A stretch of DNA of 64,000 nt from DAOULT01 sp964646625 (GCA_964646625.1 CAZYHC010000002.1:136942-200941); one strand, 5' to 3'; shown: positions 33,448 to 42,110, counted from the stretch's first letter. Translations and numbers: made by a program. Notes: generated from the letters alone by a model not told the origin.

Positions 33448-33977
33448 TGGAGCGTATCCTTTTCGGTTATCTGGGGTTGAAGGCTGTGCACGTGGTTGAT
33501 CACGTCCCAGCGCTGTCGTTCGGTCAGATTCTCCCGCAGGGGGGGCATCACCCCCACGCCCTGGCTGATGGTCCGATAGAGAATGCTATCGGGGTATTCA
33601 GCGAAGCGCGCCTCAGTCAAATCGACTGGCCGACGAGCGCCCTCCTGCCAGAATTCGACCACGGCCCCCTCGCCCTGACCTGCCTGGCCGTGGCACACCG
33701 CGCAATGCAGTTGATACAGGATCTCGCCCCGCTGCAACGAGACCTCGTCGGCAGGCACGGGGTTCGCCAGGGCCTTACTATCGTCGAGGTAGGCCGGCCG
33801 GGAAAGGGGCACCGCCTCCTCTGGCGGCAGACGGCGCGGCCCTTCCTGATAGTCAACCGCGGGCTGGTCCTCCATGAGGCTGGGAAAGTCTACCCCAAAG
33901 GTTTCGTAAGTGATGGACAGGATCAACAAACCGGCTACGGCGAGGATAGCCAGGGGAATCAGAATACGACGGATCAT
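33444..33977 (-). CDS. actE: ACIII cytochrome c subunit, ActE-like
   Basis: 177 residues with an N-terminal membrane anchor (ILIPLAILAVAGLLILSI) and one heme site CAVCH. The axial methionine is in GVGVMPPLRENLTERQRWDV, a typical ActE/ActA-type cytochrome ending. It overlaps both neighbours by 4 bp, showing tight coupling with the DUF3341 subunit and the lipoprotein cytochrome. Confidence 0.87.
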   Translation of the reverse strand: MIRRILIPLAILAVAGLLILSITYETFGVDFPSLMEDQPAVDYQEGPRRLPPEEAVPLSRPAYLDDSKALANPVPADEVSLQRGEILYQLHCAVCHGQAGQGEGAVVEFWQEGARRPVDLTEARFAEYPDSILYRTISQGVGVMPPLRENLTERQRWDVINHVHSLQPQITEKDTLQ

Positions 33978-34519
33978 AGGTCCCTCCGTTCAGGTTCATG
34001 GATGTTCTCAGCCCCCTGGGCCTCCAGGATAGCACGAGCCGCCTCTTGCTGCTCAAGCGGACAACGGAACGTCACCCCGATGCGGCCCTTGATCAGCGAG
34101 GGGTCGTAATATTGGGGGCCGGAGGATTGGAAAAAGTTCAGCCACAGCACGCCTAAAAAGGTGCCCAGGATCAGAAACAACATCGTGAACTCGTACAGAA
34201 GCACGGCCGTAGGGGGCACGGGCACGATGGGATGGACGCCAACTTGAATGACATAGAGATGAGGCGTCACGACCGTGAAGAAAAGGCCCACCAGAAAGCC
34301 CACGATGGCGCTTCCCAGGCTTATCATAGGAAGCCTGGTCTTGAGGTGCGGTCGTCCCAGTATTCTGGAGGAATAGGGCAGGCTCGATAAAACCGTGATA
34401 TCACGATCGGAGATACCGATCTCACGCAGTTGATCGAGTGTATCCGCAGTGCGGTCGATATCTTTGAATAATCCCATCAGAACGGTCGTCGTCGAGTCTT
34501 TTGTCGAGAGTGCAGCCAT
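33974..34519 (-). CDS. actD: ACIII subunit, DUF3341 (ActD-like)
   Basis: 181 residues with the DUF3341 pattern: a small N-terminal domain (VLMGLFKDIDRTADTLDQLR), two membrane helices at about 67-90 and 105-130, and a soluble end. This family is found only with NrfD-type quinol-oxidising complexes. Located 12 bp after actC. Confidence 0.88.
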   Translation of the reverse strand: MAALSTKDSTTTVLMGLFKDIDRTADTLDQLREIGISDRDITVLSSLPYSSRILGRPHLKTRLPMISLGSAIVGFLVGLFFTVVTPHLYVIQVGVHPIVPVPPTAVLLYEFTMLFLILGTFLGVLWLNFFQSSGPQYYDPSLIKGRIGVTFRCPLEQQEAARAILEAQGAENIHEPERRDL

Positions 34520-34531
34520 TCGTTGTCCTCC

Positions 34532-35968
34532 CTACTCTTCCAACTCGGTCAAAGTCACCACCGAAGCCCTGCCGATTCGCCGCAATCCATGGGCCAGTTG
34601 TCCCTCCCGTACTTCCCACACCGGTACCATCGGCACCAGGCGGGAGAGAATGGCATATAAAAGAAGGAAAGTGGCTAACGAGCCAACCGAGATGAAAACC
34701 TCCACCAGCGAAGGGGTATACGTGCCCCAGTTGAAGGGCAGGTCGTTTCTTCGCAGGAATCCGGTAACGATAACAAAGCGCTCCAGGTACATCCCCACGT
34801 TGATGCCCAGGGCGATCAGGAAAAGGGCCACCGGCGATCTCCGGATGCGTCGATTCCACAGGGTCAGCCAGGGCACGACGATGTTAAAGAACAACATCGC
34901 ATACCAGAAGGGAGCCATCTGGCCTTTGGTCTGGATGGCGGTAATGAGGTGCCCGGCGGCGTCGCCGGCATACCATTCGGTCATGAAGTCGGCGAAGAAG
35001 AAATAGGTCCAGACGAAGGAAAAGACCAGCATCAGCTTAGCCAGGGTGTCGAAGTGCTCCTTGCGTATAAAGTAGTGCAGCTTCATGGTGGAGCGGGTGA
35101 TGAACAGCACGTTGACCGCCGCTGACACGCCGGAGAAGATGGCCCCCACCACGAAATATGGTCCAAAAATGGAACTACGCCAGCCAATTATCTTCGTCAT
35201 GGCGAAGTCCCAGGCCACGATGGTGTGGACGGAAAACATCACCGGGATGATGGCAAAGGCGAACACCTTCATCGCCAGTTGCAGGTTGTGCCATTGGGTT
35301 TCGGTGCCCCGCCATCCCAGGGCCAGGAGGCGGTACAATTTCCGGCGCCATCCCGTGGTGTATTCCCGGGCCATAGCCAGGTCGGGGATGAGGGGCAGGA
35401 AGAGGTACAGGGTGCTGCCTGTCAGGTAGGAGATGATAGCCATCTCATCCCACAGGAAGGGGGAGCGGAAGTTGGGCCACAGCCCGCGCTGGTTAGGGTA
35501 GGGCAGGATCCAGTAGCCCCGCCAGGTACGGCCCACGTGAATGCCGAGGAAGGTGACGGCCACCAGAAGCGAGACCGCGGTCATCGTCTCCGCCGCACGG
35601 GTGATGGGCCGCCGAAATTCGGCCTTGAACACGCGCAGGACGGCAGAGATAAAAGTGCCGGAGTGGCTGATGCCGATCCAGAACACGAAATTGGCCAGGT
35701 ACACCCCCCAGTAGACCGGCCGCCCGATGCCCGCCACGCCCATGCCCACGAAGATCTGGTAGAGCCAGCCCCCGACCAAGCCGCCGAAGGCCAACACGGC
35801 CAGCACGGCTACTACAATCCAATAGTCCAGCCCGGTGCGGTACAGCGAGTCTACGACCATGCGGTTCATCTCCTCCTGGGGACGTGGATCCAGGAGCAGG
35901 TGTTGGCTATACTCTTCTTTCTCCTCGGGCTGTGCCTGCGCTGGTGGGGAAGCAATTTCAACTGACAT
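34532..35968 (-). CDS. actC: ACIII quinol-oxidising membrane subunit, NrfD/PsrC type (ActC-like)
   Basis: 478-residue integral membrane protein with about ten helices and the NrfD/PsrC arrangement. Family features include WIGISHSGTFISAVLRVFKA and FGPYFVVGAIFSGVSAAVNV. In known ACIII structures this subunit holds the quinol site. The start overlaps the stop of the iron-sulfur subunit by 11 bp. Only one NrfD-type gene is present; the second (ActF) of many ACIII loci is not seen. Confidence 0.93.
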   Translation of the reverse strand: MSVEIASPPAQAQPEEKEEYSQHLLLDPRPQEEMNRMVVDSLYRTGLDYWIVVAVLAVLAFGGLVGGWLYQIFVGMGVAGIGRPVYWGVYLANFVFWIGISHSGTFISAVLRVFKAEFRRPITRAAETMTAVSLLVAVTFLGIHVGRTWRGYWILPYPNQRGLWPNFRSPFLWDEMAIISYLTGSTLYLFLPLIPDLAMAREYTTGWRRKLYRLLALGWRGTETQWHNLQLAMKVFAFAIIPVMFSVHTIVAWDFAMTKIIGWRSSIFGPYFVVGAIFSGVSAAVNVLFITRSTMKLHYFIRKEHFDTLAKLMLVFSFVWTYFFFADFMTEWYAGDAAGHLITAIQTKGQMAPFWYAMLFFNIVVPWLTLWNRRIRRSPVALFLIALGINVGMYLERFVIVTGFLRRNDLPFNWGTYTPSLVEVFISVGSLATFLLLYAILSRLVPMVPVWEVREGQLAHGLRRIGRASVVTLTELEE

Positions 35969-36665
35969 ACGATTCGCCTCTCTTCAGGTAAGATATTGAG
36001 GGCTCTGTCCCCCGCTCTTCCAGTAAGACGAACGCTCGATGGCTGTGGGCCAATTGTGCCACACGGCTCTCCGGGTCGTTCCGGTCGCCAAAGACCAGGG
36101 CCTCGGTAGGACAGGTCTGAACGCAGGCGGGCTGCACGTCGCCGTCCTGGAGGGTCAAGCCCTGGGCCATAGCTTCTTCCCTGGCCCGCCGAAGGCGCTG
36201 GATGCAGAAAGTGCACTTCTCCATAACCCCCCGGCGGCGCACCGTGACGTCAGGGTTGAGCTGTTCGTTCAGCGGCTCCGGGAAATCATAGTCGAACCAG
36301 TTGAACTGCCGCACTTTGTACGGGCAGTTCACGGCGCAATAACGTGTGCCCACACAACGGTTGTAGACCTGGACGTTGAGGTTCTCCTCGTTATGATAGG
36401 TGGCATACACGGGGCAGACCGGCTCGCAGGGCGCGTTATGACAGTGCTGGCACAACAGAGGCATGAAGCTGGCCTTCAGATAGGGATACTCGCCCTGCCA
36501 GTACCGCACGATCCAGATCCAGTGCAAAGCTCGGCCGTGGATGGCCTCTTCTTCGCCCACGGTGGGCACGTTGTTTTCCGCATGGCAGGCGACCACGCAG
36601 GCCTGGCACCCGGTGCAAAGGTCCAGGTCGATCACCATGCCCCATCTGTGTTTGTCCTCGGCCAT
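35958..36665 (-). CDS. ACIII iron-sulfur subunit, four 4Fe-4S ferredoxin-like (C-terminal half of ActB)
   Basis: 235 residues with four cysteine clusters of the HybA/DmsB/NrfC type: CTGCQACVVACH, CQHCHNAPCEPVCP, CVGTRYCAVNCPYKV and CTFCIQRL with CVQTCPTEAL. In most ACIII loci this half is fused to the molybdopterin-like half as ActB; here it is a separate gene. ATG at 36665 has GGAGGTGA 5-6 bp upstream. The molybdopterin-type gene is 2.6 kb further upstream, beyond an inserted gene group. Confidence 0.92.
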   Translation of the reverse strand: MAEDKHRWGMVIDLDLCTGCQACVVACHAENNVPTVGEEEAIHGRALHWIWIVRYWQGEYPYLKASFMPLLCQHCHNAPCEPVCPVYATYHNEENLNVQVYNRCVGTRYCAVNCPYKVRQFNWFDYDFPEPLNEQLNPDVTVRRRGVMEKCTFCIQRLRRAREEAMAQGLTLQDGDVQPACVQTCPTEALVFGDRNDPESRVAQLAHSHRAFVLLEERGTEPSISYLKRGESYVS

Positions 36666-36698
36666 CGTCACCTCCACTTGTGAGATTATGCACAAAGG

Positions 36699-36938
36699 TC
36701 ACAGTGAGTACACAGGCACAAGAATTTCGCGCTCCGCCTTTCGGCGTCCACGAATGGTCTCTTCGATCGTCTTGAGCACATTCGCTGAGTAGTAGCGCGT
36801 GCCGCATTCTGTACAGACGCCAGCAGGCACGTTCTCAACTAGCACGTACTTTCCTTCGATCTTCCTGGTCAGATCAACTTTCTTCTCGACGATAAGCCCA
36901 TCACAATATTCGCAATGTTCGCCTTCCCAAAATCCCAT
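36699..36938 (-). CDS. YgiT-type zinc-finger antitoxin
   Basis: 79-residue protein with two CxxC pairs (CEYCDG; CTECG) and the linker VDLTRKIEGKYVLVENVPAG, matching the YgiT/MqsA N-terminal zinc finger. Such proteins are antitoxins of DUF4258 or MqsR toxins. The remnant of a DUF4258 gene lies directly upstream, so this antitoxin has probably lost its toxin. ATG 36938 is preferred because the finger starts there. Confidence 0.82.
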   Translation of the reverse strand: MGFWEGEHCEYCDGLIVEKKVDLTRKIEGKYVLVENVPAGVCTECGTRYYSANVLKTIEETIRGRRKAEREILVPVYSL

Positions 36939-36955
36939 TGCAGTTTCCCTTTCTC

Positions 36956-37141
36956 TCATTTCCTGGGTCGGTCCTCGTAAACAGTTATGACACGGACCTT
37001 TCTCGTTTTGGTTATACGGCATACAATACCGATAGGTCGTCTATCAAGCGCTGAGCCAACTACCTCGTATTTGCTTTCTCGAGGCCATGTTCGACGAATC
37101 TTGCCCGTTAGGATGCCATATTCTACGTCGTAATCGACTAC
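36956..37141 (-). pseudogene. 5'-truncated DUF4258 toxin gene
   Basis: The frame ending at 36956 encodes VEYGILTGKIRRTWPRESKY then EVVGSALDRRPIGIVCRI and VRVITVYED, the C-terminal two thirds of DUF4258. No start codon or N-terminal part exists: the frame runs into the 3' end of the EamA gene, whose stop is at 37138-37140. The joint suggests the toxin was cut when the transporter segment arrived. Order toxin then YgiT antitoxin is the normal one for this pair. Confidence 0.72.
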
Positions 37142-38049
37142 GTAAGGCCAAACAATAGCCCAATTCCGCCCAGCGCCACCAGCACGCCCACAATAGCCCT
37201 GGGGCTGATCTTTTCTCCTCTCCAGGCGGCAATGGGGAGTACAAACAGCGGGCTGGTGGCCAAAAGGGCCTGAGCCGTTCCCGCGTTTGTCAATTTGAGG
37301 GACGTTTGCTGTAGCCAGATAGCCAGGTAGTTGCCGGCAAAGGTGGCAAAAACTATCACTCCCCATAATCGCCTGGAGTGCTGGAGCTTCAGCCAGCGGC
37401 CCACTGGCTGCCGCGCCAATGGAATCCAAAAGAGCAGGGTCAGTACCCCGGCTGTTAAGCGCAAAAGTGTGCTCCACAAGGGGCTGATATTTGTCTGTAT
37501 GAGCGCGGCGTGGGAGATGACCACTCCACTGGCCTGGGCCAGAGCAGCCAACGAGCCAAAGATGATACCTCGCCACAGGTGGGTTGGACCTTCAGATGCA
37601 TTGGGCACCCGTTCGGTCACCACCCAGGCTACCCCCAACACAGTTAACGTAATGCCAGACCAGGCAACGAGGCTCAGTATTTCCCCTAAAAAGATCAGGG
37701 CAATAAGTCCTGCTAACGGTGGAGCTAATGTCTCCAGCAGCAACGTCCGCCGTGCCCCTATGCACTTCAGGGCCTCCAGGTAAGCCGTATCTCCCAGACC
37801 AATCCCCACCGCGCCGCTGAGCAGTATCAATCCCAAAGCGGAAGGCTCAATGGTCATTAGTGGATTGCCGCTCAGGATGAGGGTGAGGAGCAACATGATA
37901 ATGGCAATTAGGCCTTTGACCAGGTTCAATTCCAGCGGGGGGATGTTTTTCCCCACGCGGCTGTACGCTACTGTGGCTAGCGCCCACAAAAAAGCGCCCC
38001 CGAGAGCTGCTAACTCACCTCTGAAATTTGCGATTAAGAAAACATTCAA
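37138..38049 (-). CDS. EamA/DMT-family transporter
   Basis: 303-residue membrane protein with ten predicted helices in two EamA repeats (ALGGAFLWALATVAYSRVGK; IIFGSLAALAQASGVVISHA). Family members export amino acids, metabolites or nucleotide sugars. It is part of the islet that splits the ACIII operon. Substrate unknown. Confidence 0.88.
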   Translation of the reverse strand: MNVFLIANFRGELAALGGAFLWALATVAYSRVGKNIPPLELNLVKGLIAIIMLLLTLILSGNPLMTIEPSALGLILLSGAVGIGLGDTAYLEALKCIGARRTLLLETLAPPLAGLIALIFLGEILSLVAWSGITLTVLGVAWVVTERVPNASEGPTHLWRGIIFGSLAALAQASGVVISHAALIQTNISPLWSTLLRLTAGVLTLLFWIPLARQPVGRWLKLQHSRRLWGVIVFATFAGNYLAIWLQQTSLKLTNAGTAQALLATSPLFVLPIAAWRGEKISPRAIVGVLVALGGIGLLFGLT

Positions 38050-38095
38050 TGATGGGATGAGTTATGCCCTCCAAGCTTTCCTGTTAAAAGGCCAT

Positions 38096-38632
38096 TTATA
38101 CGACTTTGCAACACCCTGTTTCTTGGAGCAGCCCCAACACCTGTTCGGCAGTGGTATCGAGATTTCCTTTGCGGACTTCTATAATCGATACGTTAGGCAA
38201 AGATTTGATCGTATCGGTAAAGGGAGTTCTGCGTTTGACAATAGATCCAAACACGACCACGTTGCTCTCCAAGGCGTCCAGCACGGCCTGACGGAACTTC
38301 TCAGAGAGCATTTCCATTGGGCCTATCTCGTCAATGACGACAATATCCTTATCGAGAACGGCGTTCCGGATGCAATCCACTGCAATGGAATCCAGGGCCG
38401 AGATATCCACTCCATACTTGCCAACGCGAAAAGGGCTGTTAATATCCACGTGGGCTAACGTCGCTTCGCACCCATCGAGCGTGATGAGCTTGAATCCTTT
38501 ACGCTTACCTTTTTCGCGAATCTCTTGCGTATAAAACCCACCCACCTTACACAAGAGACGTGACACAATTCGCTTGATCAAGGTGGTCTTGCCAGATCCA
38601 GGATGGCCTGTCAACAGGATCGCTCTGCCCAT
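38096..38632 (-). CDS. THEP1-family nucleoside-triphosphatase
   Basis: 178 residues with Walker A GHPGSGKTTL at residues 9-18, Walker B VVIDEIGPMEML and GGFYTQEIREKGKRKGF. This matches THEP1 (DUF265), small NTPases known mainly from thermophiles and methanogens with slow ATP/GTP hydrolysis and unclear role. It starts 5 bp after the stop of the antitoxin gene, so it may share its transcript. Confidence 0.88.
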   Translation of the reverse strand: MGRAILLTGHPGSGKTTLIKRIVSRLLCKVGGFYTQEIREKGKRKGFKLITLDGCEATLAHVDINSPFRVGKYGVDISALDSIAVDCIRNAVLDKDIVVIDEIGPMEMLSEKFRQAVLDALESNVVVFGSIVKRRTPFTDTIKSLPNVSIIEVRKGNLDTTAEQVLGLLQETGCCKVV

Positions 38633-38637
38633 TCGCC

Positions 38638-38949
38638 TTACTCATTCTGATTGGTGTACCTTCCTGTCGCCCCTGCTCTGATTTCCTCAATAATTGCCGA
38701 GACTTCTTCTTCCGAGTGGATATGTCGCGCTAAAACCTCGGCTGTCGTTTCGAGCACGCGGTCTGGAAACAGCCTGGTCAGGTCTTGCCGCAGCCCATGC
38801 CCGATATACAACTTTATCAAGGCCTGGTAGGACATATCGCGACTCTCGGCCACCTTCTTGAGCGAAGCCAGTGTGTCTGTCGGTATTCGGATGGATATTG
38901 TTTGCGACGGGCGGTGGCGGATATGCAGTTCTGGTTCAGGCTTCTTCAT
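38638..38949 (-). CDS. BrnA-like ribbon-helix-helix antitoxin
   Basis: 103 residues. The central part TISIRIPTDTLASLKKVAES with SYQALIKLYIGHGL is a ribbon-helix-helix fold as in CopG/BrnA antitoxins. It overlaps the BrnT toxin gene by 14 bp and is preceded by AGAGGAAA. It probably neutralises BrnT and represses the pair. Confidence 0.83.
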   Translation of the reverse strand: MKKPEPELHIRHRPSQTISIRIPTDTLASLKKVAESRDMSYQALIKLYIGHGLRQDLTRLFPDRVLETTAEVLARHIHSEEEVSAIIEEIRAGATGRYTNQNE

Positions 38950-39229
38950 ACAATTTCCTCTCATGACGTGTTGCCGGGCGTGCGGAGATGATGCGCGTCC
39001 GCTTGCCACGTTCCGTATAAACTACCAGCAAAAGGCGTTGTGACAGTGAGTACCCTAAAATGAAGTCGCGTTGCTCGTCATCAATGGAAGCATCGCCAAA
39101 TTGATAGAACGGATCGAAAAATGATTCCGCTGCTTCTTCGAAGGTTATCCCATGCTTGTCTGCATTGCTACGAGCCTTACGTTCGTCCCACTCGAATTCG
39201 ATGCCTTGGAGTCGGTAGATGACATCCAT
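38936..39229 (-). CDS. BrnT-family toxin
   Basis: 97 residues with the BrnT pattern: FEWDERKARSNADKHGITFE, then EQRDFILGYS and LLVVYTERGKRTRIISARPAT. BrnT is a RelE-like ribonuclease. Order toxin-antitoxin is normal for BrnTA. The gene lies 37 bp from the end of the molybdopterin-type ACIII gene and marks one edge of the inserted islet. Confidence 0.9.
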   Translation of the reverse strand: MDVIYRLQGIEFEWDERKARSNADKHGITFEEAAESFFDPFYQFGDASIDDEQRDFILGYSLSQRLLLVVYTERGKRTRIISARPATRHERKLYEEA

Positions 39230-39266
39230 TTGCAATCAAGGATACATATAAATCATGAACGTTCGA

Positions 39267-41456
39267 CTAATGCCCCTCGCGCAGATACTCCATTCCTTCA
39301 GCGTTTTCCAGGCGAGCCAGGGCGTGTTGACGGCCAGTGGGAACGATCCGCACCCGCGTCGCGGCCCAGGCCAGCGCGCCCGTAGCCTCGTCGGCGGCCG
39401 GGGCCAGCAATTTTACGGGGTTGCTCCCCCGTCCCCTGGCGTACCGCCCGTAGCGCTCGTGTCCCTGGCCGAGGGGCATAGCCACCACCTCCTCCCGGAT
39501 TCCAGGGTAGAGGTACACAATGGCCTCCACCTCGCCGGCCGGCGAGATCACCTTAACGATGTCTTCGTCCTTCACGCCCAATTGATGAGCGGTGTGCGGG
39601 TGTATCTCGATCCAGGTCTGCCAGACGACGGTGGTCATGGGGTCCGGGGTTTCCTGCAACCACGACTTGTTGGCCCCGCGTCCATCGAACAGGGAGATGG
39701 ACGGATACAGGTGCAGGTGGAAAGGATACTCAGCCGGGTCGCCCTCGAAGGTGGGGGTAGCCAGGGTCAATGGCGCGTCGAAGGCTGCGCTGGCCGCCGG
39801 AGCTCGTCTATGTTCTCTTGCGGGCCACCAGCCGCCGCGCCGGCGCCAGTTGGTCCAGGATGCTTCATCCGATATCCCTTCATCTCGCCAGGCGCCGGTC
39901 ATCTCTTTGAGGAATGCAACTTCGTTGGGCCAGGGCAGAGCCTGGCTCAGGTCGCCGCCCCACTGGTCGGCCACCGCCAGCAAAACGTCCACGGTGGCGC
40001 GGGTGTCGTGCAGGGGGCGCATGACGGGCTGTTGTCCGCTGATCAGCGACCGGTCGGCGAGGGGGAGGACGTGATAGCCCCAGCCTTCCAGGGTGGTATG
40101 GTCTGGCAGAATCAGATCGGCCTGGGCTGTTGTCTCGTCCATAGAGAAGTTGAAGGAGACAACGAAAGGCACATTAGCCAGGGCCTCGGCGAAACCGGCG
40201 GCCATCGGCAGTTCGAAGAGGGGATTGGCGCCATGTATGAGCAGCACCTCTACCCGCCCGGCGGCCATGTCCTCGATCAGGGCGCGGACGTGGGCAAAGT
40301 TTGAGGGAGGCGACGAGGTGAACCCCTCGGCTGTGATCTCGGGGGGCAGAAAAACGCCGCCCGGCTGCCCCAATTGAGCCAGGATTAGATTGAGAGCCTG
40401 CACTGCGGTCAAGGCCGCGGTGCCGTTGTGCTGCGCGGCCAACGCCCCGCCGGGGATGGCTACCTGGCTGGATGCGCCGGCAAAGATTCGGGCCAGGCGT
40501 TCCAGTTCCTCGACGGAGATGCCGCTGGCTTCTGATACCTCAGCCACGCTCACCTGCTCGTAGAGCGCGGCCTTATCCTCTTGCCCCGATCCCTGCTCGG
40601 TGATAATTTTGCCCAGGGCCAGGGCCACCAGCCCCTCCGTGCCAGGGCGGACAGGCACCCATTCGTCGGCATTGGCCGCGGTGCTGGAGTAGCGGGGTTC
40701 GAACTGGACCAGATAGCCCCGCTTTCCGAGCGCCCCCCGGCGCATCTGGGCGTAGGCCCGGCTGTAGCTCACCGGAGAGAGCCAGGTCTCCAAAAAGTTG
40801 GCCCCGAAGGAAAAGACCACCTCGGTATTGGCAATGTCGAAGAGGGGCAGGGCCGGTGCGTCGAACAATTGTTGGCCGGCCTGGACTAGCGCCTGGCGGC
40901 CTTCCAGTTCATCGCCCAGGGCGTAGATCGCCGGCGGCGGAGCGCCCAGGGCCTCCAGGAAGCGGCTGACCACCACCGACAGGTGAGTGGACAGATTGCC
41001 GCCCAGAAAGGCCACGCCCTCCGGGGCGGCAGCTTTCAACTGCTCGATCAGTAATGCGAGCGCATCCTCCCAGGAGAGGGGTTCAAATTGTTGAGAGCCA
41101 CGCTCCCCCGTCTGCCGAACGGCGTGGCGCAGACGATCAGGATCGTAAAGCTCCTGCAAGGCGGCCTGTCCCCTGGCGCAGAGCTTGCCCCGATTTAGAG
41201 GGTGCAGGGGATTGCCCTCGATCTTGCGCGCCCGCCCGTTGCTGAGGCGCACGATGATGCCGCACCCGGCTGAGCACTGGCGGCAGGTGCTGGCGTACCA
41301 CAGATTCTCGCCGGGCAGTCCTTCTTCGGGGGGTCTGGCGTAGGATTCCAGGTACTCGGTCTGCTGCAAGTTGACGGTACAGCCGCTGACGACGGAAGCA
41401 GCGGCGGTCAGGGCACTGACCTTTAAGAATTTCCGTCGCGTCCATTTTTGTGACAT
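39267..41456 (-). CDS. ACIII molybdopterin-oxidoreductase-like subunit (N-terminal half of ActB)
   Basis: 729 residues exported by the Tat route (RRKFLK at 7-12) and probably lipid-anchored at C26 (VVSGC). One 4Fe-4S site is formed by C58, C61, C65 and C93 (CRQCSAGCG ... LCARGQ). The rest resembles DMSO-reductase-family proteins (ILPDHTTLEGWGYHVLPLAD). In ACIII this half binds no molybdenum. It follows the pentaheme gene by 8 bp. The iron-sulfur half is encoded separately at 35958. Confidence 0.9.
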   Translation of the reverse strand: MSQKWTRRKFLKVSALTAAASVVSGCTVNLQQTEYLESYARPPEEGLPGENLWYASTCRQCSAGCGIIVRLSNGRARKIEGNPLHPLNRGKLCARGQAALQELYDPDRLRHAVRQTGERGSQQFEPLSWEDALALLIEQLKAAAPEGVAFLGGNLSTHLSVVVSRFLEALGAPPPAIYALGDELEGRQALVQAGQQLFDAPALPLFDIANTEVVFSFGANFLETWLSPVSYSRAYAQMRRGALGKRGYLVQFEPRYSSTAANADEWVPVRPGTEGLVALALGKIITEQGSGQEDKAALYEQVSVAEVSEASGISVEELERLARIFAGASSQVAIPGGALAAQHNGTAALTAVQALNLILAQLGQPGGVFLPPEITAEGFTSSPPSNFAHVRALIEDMAAGRVEVLLIHGANPLFELPMAAGFAEALANVPFVVSFNFSMDETTAQADLILPDHTTLEGWGYHVLPLADRSLISGQQPVMRPLHDTRATVDVLLAVADQWGGDLSQALPWPNEVAFLKEMTGAWRDEGISDEASWTNWRRRGGWWPAREHRRAPAASAAFDAPLTLATPTFEGDPAEYPFHLHLYPSISLFDGRGANKSWLQETPDPMTTVVWQTWIEIHPHTAHQLGVKDEDIVKVISPAGEVEAIVYLYPGIREEVVAMPLGQGHERYGRYARGRGSNPVKLLAPAADEATGALAWAATRVRIVPTGRQHALARLENAEGMEYLREGH

Positions 41457-41464
41457 CTACATCC

Positions 41465-42019
41465 TCATTTGTGACAGGTGCTACAACTTATCAGGCGCTC
41501 CACCTTCTCAGCCTCCTGTTGACGATGGCAGTAGAGACAGAAGCCCATGTTAACGCGATAGGCCTGCCGAACGACGTTCATCCTGCTGACGTCACCGTGG
41601 CAGGCCTCACAACTCACTCCGGCGGTCACGTGGGGACGGTGGCTGAAGTACACGAAATCGGGTTGATCGTAGGTCTTGGTCCAGCGCAGGGGCTGGCCTT
41701 CGTTCCAGAGCTCGGTCAGTAAGTTTACATAATTTTGACCTTCTGTGCTCGTGACCTGGACGTTCTGATGGCAGCCCATACATTTCTGCACGGAGGGCAC
41801 GCCAGCCACCGCGCCGTTGATCACACCAGGATGGCAGAAGACGCACGGCACGCCGGCCGCCACGTGCTTCTGATGGCTAAAACGCAAGCTGTCGCCGCTG
41901 GTGGTTCGCGCCGCCGCCCAGCCTTGCCAGGCGAGAATGAGGGCCACGAGGAATAACACAAACAGGACGGCGACGAACCTCCAACGCAGCTTGCGTCGAA
42001 CAGGGTGAGTTTCTGTCAT
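41465..42019 (-). CDS. actA: ACIII pentaheme cytochrome c (ActA-like)
   Basis: 184 residues with one N-terminal membrane helix (FVAVLFVLFLVALILAWQGW) and five heme sites: CVFCH, CMGCH, CEACH, CLYCH and CSTCH. Five hemes and a single anchor match ActA. ATG 42019 starts the basic N-terminus; a TTG/ATG further upstream adds a peptide without family match. A strong promoter stands at 42081-42110. Confidence 0.92.
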   Translation of the reverse strand: MTETHPVRRKLRWRFVAVLFVLFLVALILAWQGWAAARTTSGDSLRFSHQKHVAAGVPCVFCHPGVINGAVAGVPSVQKCMGCHQNVQVTSTEGQNYVNLLTELWNEGQPLRWTKTYDQPDFVYFSHRPHVTAGVSCEACHGDVSRMNVVRQAYRVNMGFCLYCHRQQEAEKVERLISCSTCHK

Positions 42020-42080
42020 AGATAACTTTGCTCCTTGGTCACTGCCCCAGAATCGATCTCGCCCATGCAATATTGTTAGT

Positions 42081-42110
42081 ATTATACCATAGAGGTTTCA
42101 ATTTCGTCAA
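42081..42110 (-). promoter_or_regulatory. Promoter of the ACIII operon
   Basis: On the minus strand TTGACG (42110-42105), an 18-bp spacer ending in TATGG, and TATAAT (42086-42081), 61 bp ahead of actA. Confidence 0.75.

Noticed and set aside
37142..37576. N-terminal extension of the DUF4258 frame upstream into the transporter gene
   Set aside because: That stretch is the EamA gene read in another frame and has no DUF4258 similarity; only the last third is real.
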